From Clostridiales bacterium (GTDB lineage: Bacteria > Bacillota > Clostridia > Lachnospirales > Lachnospiraceae), in the NCBI GenBank assembly GCA_012519695.1, contig JAAYPT010000076.1, positions 1 to 51,095 on the forward strand: DNA of 51,095 nucleotides, in the 5' to 3' direction. The translations under genes were made by a program, and so were the position numbers. The notes under the pieces were generated by a model. The model was not told the DNA's origin. It made no database searches and worked only from the letters and a program-made list of their open reading frames with translations. Below, one piece after another: positions 28,072 through 39,778 of the stretch; the first letter of the stretch is position 1; the number at the start of each line of letters is the position of its first letter.

Positions 28072-28527
28072 TTAACTTTCTACGATTTTTCTTAATCGTT
28101 TCATTAAATTCTCTGTATCTTCTACAGTTCGTACTGCACACATAATCGTATCATCACCTGCAATACTTCCTACTATTTCATGACAATCCATGGCATCTAA
28201 TGCTGCGGCAACTGCCATAGCCATTCCCGACACCGTCTTTATCACTAAAATATTCTGTGCCATATCCATGGATGCAAATCCATCTCGAAAAACACGAATG
28301 TACTTCTCACTCATATCTACATGATTTTCATTCAGTGCCACATACTTTTGTCTTCCACCTGTTCCACTAGCCACTTTTGTAAGCTTCAATTCACGAATAT
28401 CTCTTGATACCGTTGCCTGTGTTACCGCAAATCCTTCCTGCTCTAAGCGGTCTGACAATTCTTCCTGTGTTTCAATATTATACTTCCTTATAATTTCCAA
28501 AATCTTAGCATGACGTTTTGATTTCAT
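28072..28527 (-). CDS. argR: Arginine repressor ArgR/AhrC
   Basis: Arginine-sensing repressor, hexameric in known homologues. The 151 residues contain a winged helix-turn-helix with TQATVSRDIRELKL (about residues 37-50) and the C-terminal arginine-binding GSIAGDDTIMCAVR. It sits between nadK and recN, the conserved place for ahrC in Bacillus. A likely local target is the queH-argH promoter at 3607-3649. Confidence 0.95.
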   Translation of the reverse strand: MKSKRHAKILEIIRKYNIETQEELSDRLEQEGFAVTQATVSRDIRELKLTKVASGTGGRQKYVALNENHVDMSEKYIRVFRDGFASMDMAQNILVIKTVSGMAMAVAAALDAMDCHEIVGSIAGDDTIMCAVRTVEDTENLMKRLRKIVES

Positions 28528-28549
28528 AATTATCTCTATTCTCCTTTTA

Positions 28550-29395
28550 TTAGCTGGTATATCCTTGCAACTTCTTTCCCAAACGTTCCAAAAAACTTAA
28601 CTTACTGAGTTTTAATATTCCTGTTCTGGTTCCTGCTTTTTTTACTACAATCTTTTCTCCTACCTCCAAAATTCCTACATGATCGCCATCAAAGCTCACT
28701 TCTGCCTTTTCATCATTTTCTACTCGCCTTGGTGCTACTTCTATGGTAATTTCTGCATCTGCACCAAGTACGATACTTTTTGCATTCAAGGTATGAGGGC
28801 TAATGGGTGTGATTAGTATCAGCTCTGCTCTGGGATCTACGATAGGACCTCCCGCAGACATATTATAAGCAGTGGAACCCGTAGGGGTTGCAATAATAAT
28901 ACCATCGGCACTATATGTATTCAAATATTCTCCATTTACGGAAATAATAAAATCTGCTACCTGAAGTACCCCGGAACGATGGATTACGATATCATTTAAT
29001 GCAACCTGCTGTCCGGAATGTCCTGACTTATTCATCAAATATCCGGTTAAAAGCATACGCTCCTCCACAGAATAGCCAGTTCCTTTCATAAGTATTTCTA
29101 AACCGCTCATGACATTTTCTGTATCCAGCTCACATAAATACCCTACATGTCCGGTATTGATTCCGATTAAGGGAATATTGTATTCTGCCATATCACGGGC
29201 TGCCCGAAGCAATGTTCCATCCCCTCCGACTACTAAGATACACTCCGTTTTATCTGGAAGTTCTGTTACATCACATGCCTGATTTAACTGATAATCACAG
29301 CTTCCACCACGTTCTTCGACAATTTTTTTTATTCTCTTTGTTAATACTAATTCTTTATCTTTTTGTGGATTTACAATAATGTAAAAATGCTTCAT
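28550..29395 (-). CDS. nadK: NAD kinase
   Basis: Phosphorylates NAD to NADP. The 281-residue protein shows VVGGDGTLLRAAR, GINTGHVGYLC and TPTGSTAYNMSAGGPIVDP, the diagnostic ATP/NAD site motifs. The ATG at 29395 is preferred to a TTG at 29428; the ribosome site is weak, consistent with coupling to tlyA, whose stop is only four bases away. Confidence 0.93.
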   Translation of the reverse strand: MKHFYIIVNPQKDKELVLTKRIKKIVEERGGSCDYQLNQACDVTELPDKTECILVVGGDGTLLRAARDMAEYNIPLIGINTGHVGYLCELDTENVMSGLEILMKGTGYSVEERMLLTGYLMNKSGHSGQQVALNDIVIHRSGVLQVADFIISVNGEYLNTYSADGIIIATPTGSTAYNMSAGGPIVDPRAELILITPISPHTLNAKSIVLGADAEITIEVAPRRVENDEKAEVSFDGDHVGILEVGEKIVVKKAGTRTGILKLSKLSFLERLGKKLQGYTS

Positions 29396-29399
29396 GCTC

Positions 29400-30197
29400 T
29401 TATGCCAGCGTACTGTGTGCCTTGGCAACCACAGCTTTTACGTCTACCGGCTCCTCCTGACTTTCCATGCCCTTTTGAATGTATACAAGATATTCTATGT
29501 TTCCTTCCGGACCTTTGATTGGGGAAAACTCCAGATTTTTAACACCAAATCCGATTTCCTGTGCAAAAGAAATTACTTTTTCAATTACTTCTTCATGCAC
29601 TTTCGGATCTCTGACAACTCCTTTTTTCCCTACCTTTTCTTTTCCAGCCTCAAACTGCGGCTTAATCAGACATACCATCTCGCCATGTTCGGTTAACAAT
29701 TCCTTTGCTGCCGGAAGTACTTTGGTAAGGGAAATAAAGGATACATCCACTGAGGCAAAATCTAAAACATCCTCAATATCTTCCGGTGTTACATAACGGA
29801 TATTGGTTTTTTCCATACATACCACACGTTCATCCTGACGTAACTTCCATGCAAACTGTCCATATCCTACGTCTACGGAATATACTTTTTTTGCTCCGTT
29901 TTGAAGCATGCAATCAGTAAATCCTCCGGTAGATGCACCAATATCCATACATATCTTACCATCTAAGGAAATTCCAAAGTTTGCCATGGCCTTTTCTAAT
30001 TTTAACCCACCACGGCTTACATATTTTAACGTATTTCCTCTTACTTCAATTTCCACTTTTTCATCAAAAGAGGTTCCTGCCTTGTCCTCTCTTTGACCTG
30101 CTACAAATACATTTCCTTCCATTATCATGACTTTTGCCTTTTCTCTGGAAGGTGCAAGTCCTCGTTGTACTAATAATACATCTAATCTTTCTTTCAT
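29400..30197 (-). CDS. tlyA: TlyA family rRNA (cytidine-2'-O)-methyltransferase
   Basis: 265 residues with an N-terminal S4 RNA-binding domain (ERLDVLLVQRGLAPSREKAK), then an FtsJ-like methyltransferase domain with SAM motif MDIGASTGGFTDCML. The related TlyA methylates 16S and 23S rRNA; Bacillus YqxC occupies the same slot. The older name hemolysin is misleading. ATG at 30197 follows AAAGG and lies one base after the dxs stop. Confidence 0.88.
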   Translation of the reverse strand: MKERLDVLLVQRGLAPSREKAKVMIMEGNVFVAGQREDKAGTSFDEKVEIEVRGNTLKYVSRGGLKLEKAMANFGISLDGKICMDIGASTGGFTDCMLQNGAKKVYSVDVGYGQFAWKLRQDERVVCMEKTNIRYVTPEDIEDVLDFASVDVSFISLTKVLPAAKELLTEHGEMVCLIKPQFEAGKEKVGKKGVVRDPKVHEEVIEKVISFAQEIGFGVKNLEFSPIKGPEGNIEYLVYIQKGMESQEEPVDVKAVVAKAHSTLA

Positions 30198-30198
30198 G

Positions 30199-32085
30199 CT
30201 ATAACCTTTCTCGTATTTTAGCATATTCCGCTACAATTTTCTTTACCACGGATTCTTTATCAATTCCGGTTTCTTTTTTCAATATATCTACATTCCCCTG
30301 TTCCACATATTCATCCGGAATAGCAATGTTAAGAACCTTACTATCTGATTCTTTTATATCTCTTTCATTCATATAGCATACCACATGCTCGCCAAATCCG
30401 CCACTGATTACGTTTTCTTCCATCGTAACGATAAGCTGGTGATTTTCCGCTAATTCATCCAATAACTGAGAATCCAACGGTTTTACAAATCTTGCATTGA
30501 TAAGAGAACATTGGTACCCCATGGCTTTTAACAGCTCTCTTACTTCTACTGCTGTTTTTACCATGCTTCCCACAGCCAAAAGTGCTATCTGACTTTCTCT
30601 TTTTATCACTTCGCTTTTTCCAAATGTAACAGGCTCACGAAACTCTTTCAAGCCGTCATAAGCTTCTCCTCTTGGATAACGTATAGCGATTGGATGCTGA
30701 TATTTTACTGCAAACTTTACCATATCGGAAAGCTCCCATTTATTTTTTGGTGCCATAACTACCATATTGGGAATGGTAGATAAATAAGACAAATCAAAAA
30801 TCCCCTGATGGGTTTCGCCATCACTACCTACTAAACCGGCGCGATCAATGGCAAATACTACCGGCAAGTCCTGAATACAGACATCGTGTAAAATCTGATC
30901 ATACGCTCTTTGTAAAAAAGAAGAATAAATAGCCACAATGGGTTTTAGGCCGGCTGCTGCCAGTCCTGCTGCAAATGTTACTGCATGCCCTTCTGCAATT
31001 CCCACATCAAAGAAACGTTCCGGGAACATATTGTGAAAACGCTTTAACCCTGTTCCGTCTCCCATAGCTGCTGTAATAGCAACTACTTTTTCATCCCGAT
31101 CTCCTAATTTACGCATTACTGTAGAAAAAATATCTGTATAGTTTGCCTTTGTTCTTGGATGGATTGGAATTCCTGTTTCTATTTCAAAAGGTGCTGCTCC
31201 ATGAAATCTTGCAGGATGTCGTTCTGCCGGAAGGTAGCCCTTCCCCTTGCGTGTCAATACATGTACCAATACTGCACCATCCACCTTTACTGCTTCACGG
31301 AAAATTCGCAACATTGCTGAAATGTCATGTCCATCTACCGGTCCCAAATAAGTGATTCCCATGTCTTCAAATAACATTCCCGGAATAAACAATTGCTTGA
31401 TTCCGCTCTTGGTTCTGCGTATCTGCGACACCATACGCTCTCCGTATACCGGAATCTTGCTTAAGGAATTCGTCACACCTGTTTTCAAGTCCTTGTATGC
31501 CTCTGCTGTCCGTAAATTCCCCAAATGTCTGGAAAGTCCTCCTACATTTTCTGAAATGGACATATTATTGTCGTTTAATACGATAATAAAATTCGTTTTC
31601 ATACGAGAAGCATTATTCAAAGCCTCGTATGCCATTCCTCCGGTTAATGCTCCATCACCAATTACCGATATCACATGATAATCCTGTCCAGTAAGCTCTC
31701 TTGCTTCCGCATAGCCTAGTCCTGCGGAAATAGAAGTGGAACTGTGTCCGGTGTCAAAACAGTCACATTCACTTTCTTTTCTCTTTGGAAATCCACTCAT
31801 TCCACCATATTTTCGCAATTCGTCGAACCCTGCCTTGCGTCCCGTCAATAACTTATGGGTATAAGACTGGTGTCCTACATCCCAGATAATCTTATCTTCC
31901 GGTAAATGAAATGCAAGATGCAATGCCATGGTAAGCTCTACAACTCCCAGATTTGATGCCAGATGTCCGCCGTTTTCTGATATTTTCTGAATCAGGAAAT
32001 CACGAATTTCATCTGCAAGAATGGGTAATTCTGCACTTGTTAATTTTTTTATATCATTGGGCTTATTTATCTTTTCCAATACCAT
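30199..32085 (-). CDS. dxs: 1-deoxy-D-xylulose-5-phosphate synthase
   Basis: First enzyme of the MEP isoprenoid pathway, condensing pyruvate and glyceraldehyde-3-phosphate with thiamin diphosphate. The 628 residues contain GDGALTGGMAYEALNN, the ThDP-binding motif, then the transketolase-like middle domain (DRAGLVGSDGETHQG) and a C-terminal domain. ATG at 32085 is preceded by AAGGAA; a TTG-type start upstream is not needed. It is followed in the chain by tlyA and preceded by ispA. Confidence 0.96.
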   Translation of the reverse strand: MVLEKINKPNDIKKLTSAELPILADEIRDFLIQKISENGGHLASNLGVVELTMALHLAFHLPEDKIIWDVGHQSYTHKLLTGRKAGFDELRKYGGMSGFPKRKESECDCFDTGHSSTSISAGLGYAEARELTGQDYHVISVIGDGALTGGMAYEALNNASRMKTNFIIVLNDNNMSISENVGGLSRHLGNLRTAEAYKDLKTGVTNSLSKIPVYGERMVSQIRRTKSGIKQLFIPGMLFEDMGITYLGPVDGHDISAMLRIFREAVKVDGAVLVHVLTRKGKGYLPAERHPARFHGAAPFEIETGIPIHPRTKANYTDIFSTVMRKLGDRDEKVVAITAAMGDGTGLKRFHNMFPERFFDVGIAEGHAVTFAAGLAAAGLKPIVAIYSSFLQRAYDQILHDVCIQDLPVVFAIDRAGLVGSDGETHQGIFDLSYLSTIPNMVVMAPKNKWELSDMVKFAVKYQHPIAIRYPRGEAYDGLKEFREPVTFGKSEVIKRESQIALLAVGSMVKTAVEVRELLKAMGYQCSLINARFVKPLDSQLLDELAENHQLIVTMEENVISGGFGEHVVCYMNERDIKESDSKVLNIAIPDEYVEQGNVDILKKETGIDKESVVKKIVAEYAKIRERL

Positions 32086-32114
32086 GAAGAATTTCCTTCT
32101 TTCTTTGTGCATTA

Positions 32115-33002
32115 CTATTTCTTACGATGCACTAATTCCATCATCAGATTTGTTAAAAACTCATTTTTTACTACTAAGGAACTTAATAGCTCTACACTAT
32201 GCTTGGAGCGTTCTTCCACTTCTTTGGCTGATGCTTCAAGTCCTTTTAACGTAACATAGGTGGTTTTGTGATTTTTTTCGTCACTTCCCACCGGCTTTCC
32301 TAACACTTCTGTACTGCTGGTCACATCTAAAATATCGTCCTGAATCTGAAATGCCAGCCCTAACTCCCTTGCTGCCTGTTCTACAATTTTCTGTTCGTTT
32401 TTGGTCGCTCCTGCAAGTATCGCACCAATCATCATGGAACTTTCCAATAATGCTGCTGTCTTTAACTTATCTATAAACTGTAACACTTCTTCGGTTACTT
32501 CTTTTCCTTCTGATTCCACATCCACACATTGACCGCCTAACATGCCGTGAATGCCTGCCTTGGATGCCAATACCTGTAATGCTCTTCCTATATTGCTATT
32601 TTCCGGCTCGATTTCAAATGCCTTGGTCGCTGTTTCAAATGCATAATTTAACAGTCCATCTCCTGCAAGGATTCCCATTGCTTCGCCGTACTTAGCGTGT
32701 GTTGTTTTCTTTCCTCTTCGAAATTCGTCATTATCCATTGCCGGAAGATCATCGTGCACCAAGGAATATGTATGAATCATTTCCATTGCTGCCATAAAAG
32801 GCTCTATTACCTTAGAACGACCACCGAACATCCGATAAGTCTCCAGCATAAGGATAGGTCGAAGTCTCTTTCCGCCTGCTAAAACACTATAATTCATAGC
32901 TTCTATGACTGTTTTCTGATACCCTTCTTCTATGGGAAGATATTGTTTTATAATCTGCTCTGCCGCTTGGGTGCGAGCTGCGATTTCTGTCTTCATATCC
33001 AT
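32115..33002 (-). CDS. ispA: Farnesyl/geranyl diphosphate synthase
   Basis: Chain-lengthening prenyl transferase. Its 295 residues carry the first aspartate-rich motif DDLPAMDND and the second DDILDVTSST. The residues before the first motif would set product length; farnesyl diphosphate is the usual product of this operon member. ATG at 33002 has AGGAG upstream. It lies between xseB and dxs, feeding isoprenoid supply. Confidence 0.94.
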   Translation of the reverse strand: MDMKTEIAARTQAAEQIIKQYLPIEEGYQKTVIEAMNYSVLAGGKRLRPILMLETYRMFGGRSKVIEPFMAAMEMIHTYSLVHDDLPAMDNDEFRRGKKTTHAKYGEAMGILAGDGLLNYAFETATKAFEIEPENSNIGRALQVLASKAGIHGMLGGQCVDVESEGKEVTEEVLQFIDKLKTAALLESSMMIGAILAGATKNEQKIVEQAARELGLAFQIQDDILDVTSSTEVLGKPVGSDEKNHKTTYVTLKGLEASAKEVEERSKHSVELLSSLVVKNEFLTNLMMELVHRKK

Positions 33003-33013
33003 AGTATTTTCTC

Positions 33014-33232
33014 CTATTCCGCATCTAATGGTTCCAGTTCTCCCTGACCATTCAATAAAAGCATTTGCTTTTCTACATAATCTATCTTACTATTGCATTG
33101 TTTTAATTTTTGTATTCCCTGTTCATATAATCGGAAGGAATCCTCTAGGGATACTTCTCTTTGTTGCATTTTCTCTATAATCTCCTCTAACTCTTTGAAG
33201 ACTTCTTCTAATGTCTGTTCTTGTTCTCCCAT
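33014..33232 (-). CDS. xseB: Exodeoxyribonuclease VII small subunit
   Basis: Subunit of the single-strand exonuclease with XseA. 72 residues, typical of the family, with the SLEDSFRLYEQGIQKLKQCN helix. The start, with GGAGG upstream, overlaps the end of xseA by 25 bases, a coupling often seen in this pair. Confidence 0.93.
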   Translation of the reverse strand: MGEQEQTLEEVFKELEEIIEKMQQREVSLEDSFRLYEQGIQKLKQCNSKIDYVEKQMLLLNGQGELEPLDAE

Positions 33233-34434
33233 GAGAAAACCTCCGTTTCTGTTACTGTTGCATTTACTTTTCCATTTAGCATATGAACGATAATCTTATC
33301 ATCCTTTTTTACTTTGGTTACATCGGACAATGCCTTTCCGGTCTCATCCGATACATAGGAATATCCCTGACTGAGTTTTTTTACCGGTGACATTCCTTCC
33401 AGTTGCCCTGCGTACAATTCCATCTGATGTTTCTTTTCCCGAAGTTTTTGTTGCATATACAAGTGAAGTTTTTCCTCTAAGTCTATGGCATACTGACGCT
33501 TATCATTCAAACGATTCTGGGGAGTCAACAACTTCAGCTGTCGCTCATACATCTTTAAACGTTCTTCTGTCTGCTCTAACTTATCACTCATTCCACGATT
33601 TAATTCCATTTTAACAGACAACAACTGTTGTGCTAATTCCTGCCAATCATAGACTGCTAACTCTGCTGCCGCAGATGGAGTAGGTGCTCGCAAATCTGCC
33701 ACAAAGTCTGCAATAGTCGTATCGGTTTCATGACCCACTGCTGAAATAATGGGAATACTACACTCAAAAATAGCCCGTGCTACCGCTTCTTCGTTAAATG
33801 CCCACAAATCCTCGATAGAACCTCCGCCTCGTCCGACAATGATTACATCTACCTTAAGCTGTTCTAATGCATGGATTCCATTTACAATACTTGCTACGGC
33901 ACCCTCTCCCTGCACCAGGGCAGGATACAAAACTGTCTGCACATAGGGATTACGTCTTTTTGAAATATTTTGAATATCACGAATTGCCGCCCCGGTAGGT
34001 GCTGTCACGATTCCTAATGTTTTAATATATTTTGGAATGGGCTGTTTATATTCCTCTGCAAACATACCCATTTCTTCTAATTCTTTTTTTAATGCTTCAA
34101 ACTTCTGATATAGCACTCCTGCCCCATCCAAAATAATTTCTTTGGCATAAAGCTGGTACTTTCCATCTCGCTCGTATACAGAAATAGAGCCTAATACAAT
34201 TACATTGTCTCCATTTTTCATAGGAAATGTAAGTCCCTTACGATTTCCTGCAAACATAACCGCTGTGAGTGCTCCGCTTTCATCTTTCAGAGTAAAATAA
34301 ATATGACCAGAAGTGTGATACTTGCAGTTTGATACTTCACCCTTTACATAAATGCGGTTCATCATAAAGTCCTGGGTAAACATATTTTTAATGTAGGAGT
34401 TTACCTGTCCTACGGTATATACGTTCTTTATCAT
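33208..34434 (-). CDS. xseA: Exodeoxyribonuclease VII large subunit
   Basis: Nuclease subunit of 408 residues: an N-terminal OB-fold, then the conserved segment with VGRGGGSIEDLWAFNEE, PIISAVGHETDTTI and DLRAPTPSAAAEL. No clear ribosome site: its ATG overlaps the nusB stop (ATGA), so translation is probably coupled. Confidence 0.95.
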   Translation of the reverse strand: MIKNVYTVGQVNSYIKNMFTQDFMMNRIYVKGEVSNCKYHTSGHIYFTLKDESGALTAVMFAGNRKGLTFPMKNGDNVIVLGSISVYERDGKYQLYAKEIILDGAGVLYQKFEALKKELEEMGMFAEEYKQPIPKYIKTLGIVTAPTGAAIRDIQNISKRRNPYVQTVLYPALVQGEGAVASIVNGIHALEQLKVDVIIVGRGGGSIEDLWAFNEEAVARAIFECSIPIISAVGHETDTTIADFVADLRAPTPSAAAELAVYDWQELAQQLLSVKMELNRGMSDKLEQTEERLKMYERQLKLLTPQNRLNDKRQYAIDLEEKLHLYMQQKLREKKHQMELYAGQLEGMSPVKKLSQGYSYVSDETGKALSDVTKVKKDDKIIVHMLNGKVNATVTETEVFSWENKNRH

Positions 34435-34826
34435 ACTAATTTTGCAAGAATTCCATTTACAAAGGATGCAGAATCATCTGTTCCGTATGCCTTTGCCAGT
34501 TCTACGGCTTCGTTGATTGCTACTCCTGTTGGAATGTCCTCTTCATATTTTAATTCGTAGGTTGCAAGGCGAATCAATGTTAAATCTACCTTTCCCATAC
34601 GACTTGTTTTCCATCCTTCTGCTACTTCGTTAATCATGGCATCTATCTCCGGTAAATGTGCCATAATATCCTCGTATTTTTTCTGAATATAATCCGTATC
34701 TTTCTCTTTTCGCTGATCTAACTCTTCAAAAAATAAAGATAACTGTTCTGACATCTCTTCCTTTTCGTAAAATTCTGCACGGAATAACAGTTTGAATATC
34801 TGTTCTCTAATCTCTCTTCGACTCAT
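34431..34826 (-). CDS. nusB: Transcription antitermination factor NusB
   Basis: RNA-binding factor for rRNA antitermination. The ATG at 34826 with AAAGGAAAA upstream gives 131 residues, typical for NusB; the frame is open further to 34868 but that would reach into the upstream terminator. The C-terminus VAINEAVELAKAYGTDDSASFVNGIL is diagnostic. The start lies 20 bases after the asp23 terminator. Confidence 0.94.
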   Translation of the reverse strand: MSRREIREQIFKLLFRAEFYEKEEMSEQLSLFFEELDQRKEKDTDYIQKKYEDIMAHLPEIDAMINEVAEGWKTSRMGKVDLTLIRLATYELKYEEDIPTGVAINEAVELAKAYGTDDSASFVNGILAKLV

Positions 34827-34845
34827 TCTTTTTCCTTTCAAAAAG

Positions 34846-34870
34846 GGGTGCCTCATAAAATAAGACACCC
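34846..34870 (-). terminator. Terminator between asp23 and nusB
   Basis: On the minus strand GGGTGTCTTA pairs with TGAGGCACCC (with G-U pairs) around TTTTA, then TTTTT follows. It lies just before the nusB ribosome site and may act as partial read-through between asp23 and the nusB operon. Confidence 0.8.
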
Positions 34871-34958
34871 TTGTTTTGTTTTTTATATCTCACAGTCCCT
34901 ATTCTAGTATACCTATTACTGTGAAACTTCTCTTCGTTGTCTTGTTTTCAAGGTTCTC

Positions 34959-35336
34959 TTACTTGCTCTTTTCCATTTCCACACCAGCAATTCTTACATT
35001 TACATCAGATACTTCTAATCCGGTCATGTTCTCAATCGCACTCTTTACTCTTTCCTGTACCTTAGCAGATACTTCCGGAATAACAAATCCGAACTTAATA
35101 TGAAGTGCAACATCTACACTTACAACATTGTTCTGTACGTCTACTTTGATTCCCTTAGAAAGATTCTTCATTCCAAGCTTACTTACTAACTCGTTGGTGA
35201 TATTGCCTGCCATGGAGCTTACTCCGTCCACTTCGGTAGCTGCAAGTCCTGCAATAATTGCAACTACTTCGTCTGCAATACGCACCTCTCCTAAATTATC
35301 GTCTTTTATCATATATGCTTTTCTGTCTTCAGCCAT
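34959..35336 (-). CDS. Asp23/Gls24 family envelope protein
   Basis: Asp23-family protein of 125 residues, the equivalent of Bacillus YqhY, which also precedes nusB. The motif EVVAIIAGLAATEVDGVSSM and the later VQERVKSAIENMTGLEV are characteristic. In staphylococci Asp23 is membrane-associated and linked to cell-wall stress; the role here is inferred only. The start follows TAGGAGG. It has its own promoter and is followed by a terminator. Confidence 0.92.
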   Translation of the reverse strand: MAEDRKAYMIKDDNLGEVRIADEVVAIIAGLAATEVDGVSSMAGNITNELVSKLGMKNLSKGIKVDVQNNVVSVDVALHIKFGFVIPEVSAKVQERVKSAIENMTGLEVSDVNVRIAGVEMEKSK

Positions 35337-35367
35337 TTTTACGCCTCCTAAACTTATTCATTGTTAT

Positions 35368-35396
35368 ATTATAACAGAATCTTGTATTTTTGCAAA
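35368..35396 (-). promoter_or_regulatory. Promoter of the asp23 gene
   Basis: Minus strand: TTTGCA (35391-35396), 17 bases, TATAAT (35368-35373), about 30 bases before the start codon. It could also supply the nusB-xseA chain by read-through of the terminator. Confidence 0.65.
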
Positions 35397-35416
35397 GATT
35401 TTCTGGAATGTTTCCC

Positions 35417-36340
35417 CTATTTCTGCGGCACTGTAATATACTCATACGGCGTTGTCTGGTACACATAGTAGTTCAGCCAGTTTGTAAACAATGCATTGGC
35501 ATGTGCTCGCCACATCAGGTTTGGCTTAATGGTACAATCATCATTTTCATAATAATTTTCCGGCACCTGAATATCCAGACCCTTTTCCTTGTCGCGTATG
35601 TATTCTGAGTGCAAGGTCATTCTGTCATATTCCGGATGTCCCATTACGAAAATTTTCTTTCCGGTTTCATCCATTACCAGGAATACTCCGGCTTTTTTGG
35701 ATTCTGCTAAAATTGTAAGTTCCGGTACTTTTTCAATATCTTCTTTACGCACTTCTGTATGACGTGAATGTGGTGCTAAGAAACAATCATCAAATCCTCG
35801 TACCAATGGAATCTTGCGATTACTTACACGGTGTTCAAACAAACCGAACATCTTATGGTCCAATAAATGCTTTGGTATTCCATAGTAATAATAAAGACCT
35901 GCCTGAGCTCCCCAACACAAATGCAAGGTAGAGGTTACATTTGTTTTTGTCCATTCGCATACTTCTTCAAACTCTTTCCAGTAATCTACCTCTTCGTATT
36001 CCATTTTTTCGACCGGTGCTCCGGTGATAATAAATCCATCAAACTTTCTGTCTTTAATTTCTTCAAATGTGCTGTAAAACTCATTTAAATGGCTTAGTGA
36101 CGTATTTTTTGATTCATGGCTTGATACTGTAACAAAGGTAACGTCTACCTGTAATGGTGTATTAGATAATGCGCGCAGCAACTGTAATTCTGTGTCTTCT
36201 TTCAAAGGCATCAAATTCAGTATTCCCACTTCAATTGGACGTATATCCTGATGCATCGCCCGCTTTTCGTCCATTGTAAATACATTTTCCCATTCTAGTT
36301 TTTCTCTTGCGGGCAATCCGCTTTGAACCTTAATTGGCAT
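35417..36340 (-). CDS. metA: Homoserine O-acetyltransferase (MetA type)
   Basis: Activates homoserine for methionine synthesis. The 307-residue protein has the catalytic C142, H235 and E237 (LHLCWGAQ and GHPEYDR). Residue 111 is Glu, which in published MetA enzymes selects acetyl-CoA over succinyl-CoA; the acetyl call therefore rests on that residue. ATG at 36340 has AGGAG upstream. It follows ligA by 45 bases on the same strand and no methionine riboswitch was recognised. Confidence 0.92.
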   Translation of the reverse strand: MPIKVQSGLPAREKLEWENVFTMDEKRAMHQDIRPIEVGILNLMPLKEDTELQLLRALSNTPLQVDVTFVTVSSHESKNTSLSHLNEFYSTFEEIKDRKFDGFIITGAPVEKMEYEEVDYWKEFEEVCEWTKTNVTSTLHLCWGAQAGLYYYYGIPKHLLDHKMFGLFEHRVSNRKIPLVRGFDDCFLAPHSRHTEVRKEDIEKVPELTILAESKKAGVFLVMDETGKKIFVMGHPEYDRMTLHSEYIRDKEKGLDIQVPENYYENDDCTIKPNLMWRAHANALFTNWLNYYVYQTTPYEYITVPQK

Positions 36341-36385
36341 ATTCTCTCCTGCTTTCTATCTTATGATTTCTTCTATTACTATCTA

Positions 36386-39162
<2,777 letters not shown>

Positions 39163-39167
39163 TCTCT

Positions 39168-39602
39168 TCACCTACAAAATCCCTTTAATCGTTCTATATT
39201 TTCTTCTTCAAAGTCCATTAACTCTTCTGCTATCTCATTTGCAAAACTTCCTGCATTTTTATTATTATGCCTTACTTTCATTAAATCTGCAATACCTCTT
39301 GTATTTCCCTGTATCATCATATCTGCTACATGGGGTGTACTGATATTCCATAGTGTATTCATTTGAATTCCGCCCCAAAGCATTGCTTCTTCCCATGGGG
39401 ATTTTTTTGCTGTAATTCCATACTCCCACAATCCTGCTTCTGCCTTTCGTTCAAATTCCTGAAAACGCTTTTTCTGACTGGTTAACTCATACGCAAATTC
39501 CTGATTATACACTTTTTGCATCAAAGTATCGATAGCTTTGATTGCCATTTCCGCATTTTTCTTTGTTTCTTTTAATACACAAATTTCTTCATACTTTTTC
39601 AT
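39168..39602 (-). CDS. Small helical protein, function unknown
   Basis: Unrecognised 144-residue soluble protein beginning MKKYEEICVLKET. It looks mostly helical (long amphipathic stretches such as AEMAIKAIDTLMQKVYNQEF), perhaps a ferritin-like or four-helix bundle, though no metal-ligand pattern is clear. ATG at 39602 follows AGGAGG. It lies five bases before rluF, so it is first in a transcript with rluF, ligA and perhaps metA. Confidence 0.6.
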   Translation of the reverse strand: MKKYEEICVLKETKKNAEMAIKAIDTLMQKVYNQEFAYELTSQKKRFQEFERKAEAGLWEYGITAKKSPWEEAMLWGGIQMNTLWNISTPHVADMMIQGNTRGIADLMKVRHNNKNAGSFANEIAEELMDFEEENIERLKGFCR

Positions 39603-39715
39603 GGGTTTCCTCCTAATCATTTCTTATTTGATTAGGGTAAAACATTTTTCGTTTTTTATGCGGATTTCTAAATACTTCTATATCTTCTTCTATCACACAC
39701 CTGTGATATAGAAAA

Positions 39716-39742
39716 GAGAACTGCTCTTAAAAAGCAATTCTC
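39716..39742 (-). terminator. Terminator downstream of the SH3 membrane protein
   Basis: Minus strand GAGAATTGCT / AGCAGTTCTC (10-pair stem with one G-U) and loop of seven bases, then TTTTC. A second hairpin follows at 39691-39708 (TATCACA...TGTGATA). Confidence 0.8.
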
Positions 39743-39778
39743 CTTTCTGTTATTTTATCTTCATTTCTTATTCATTTT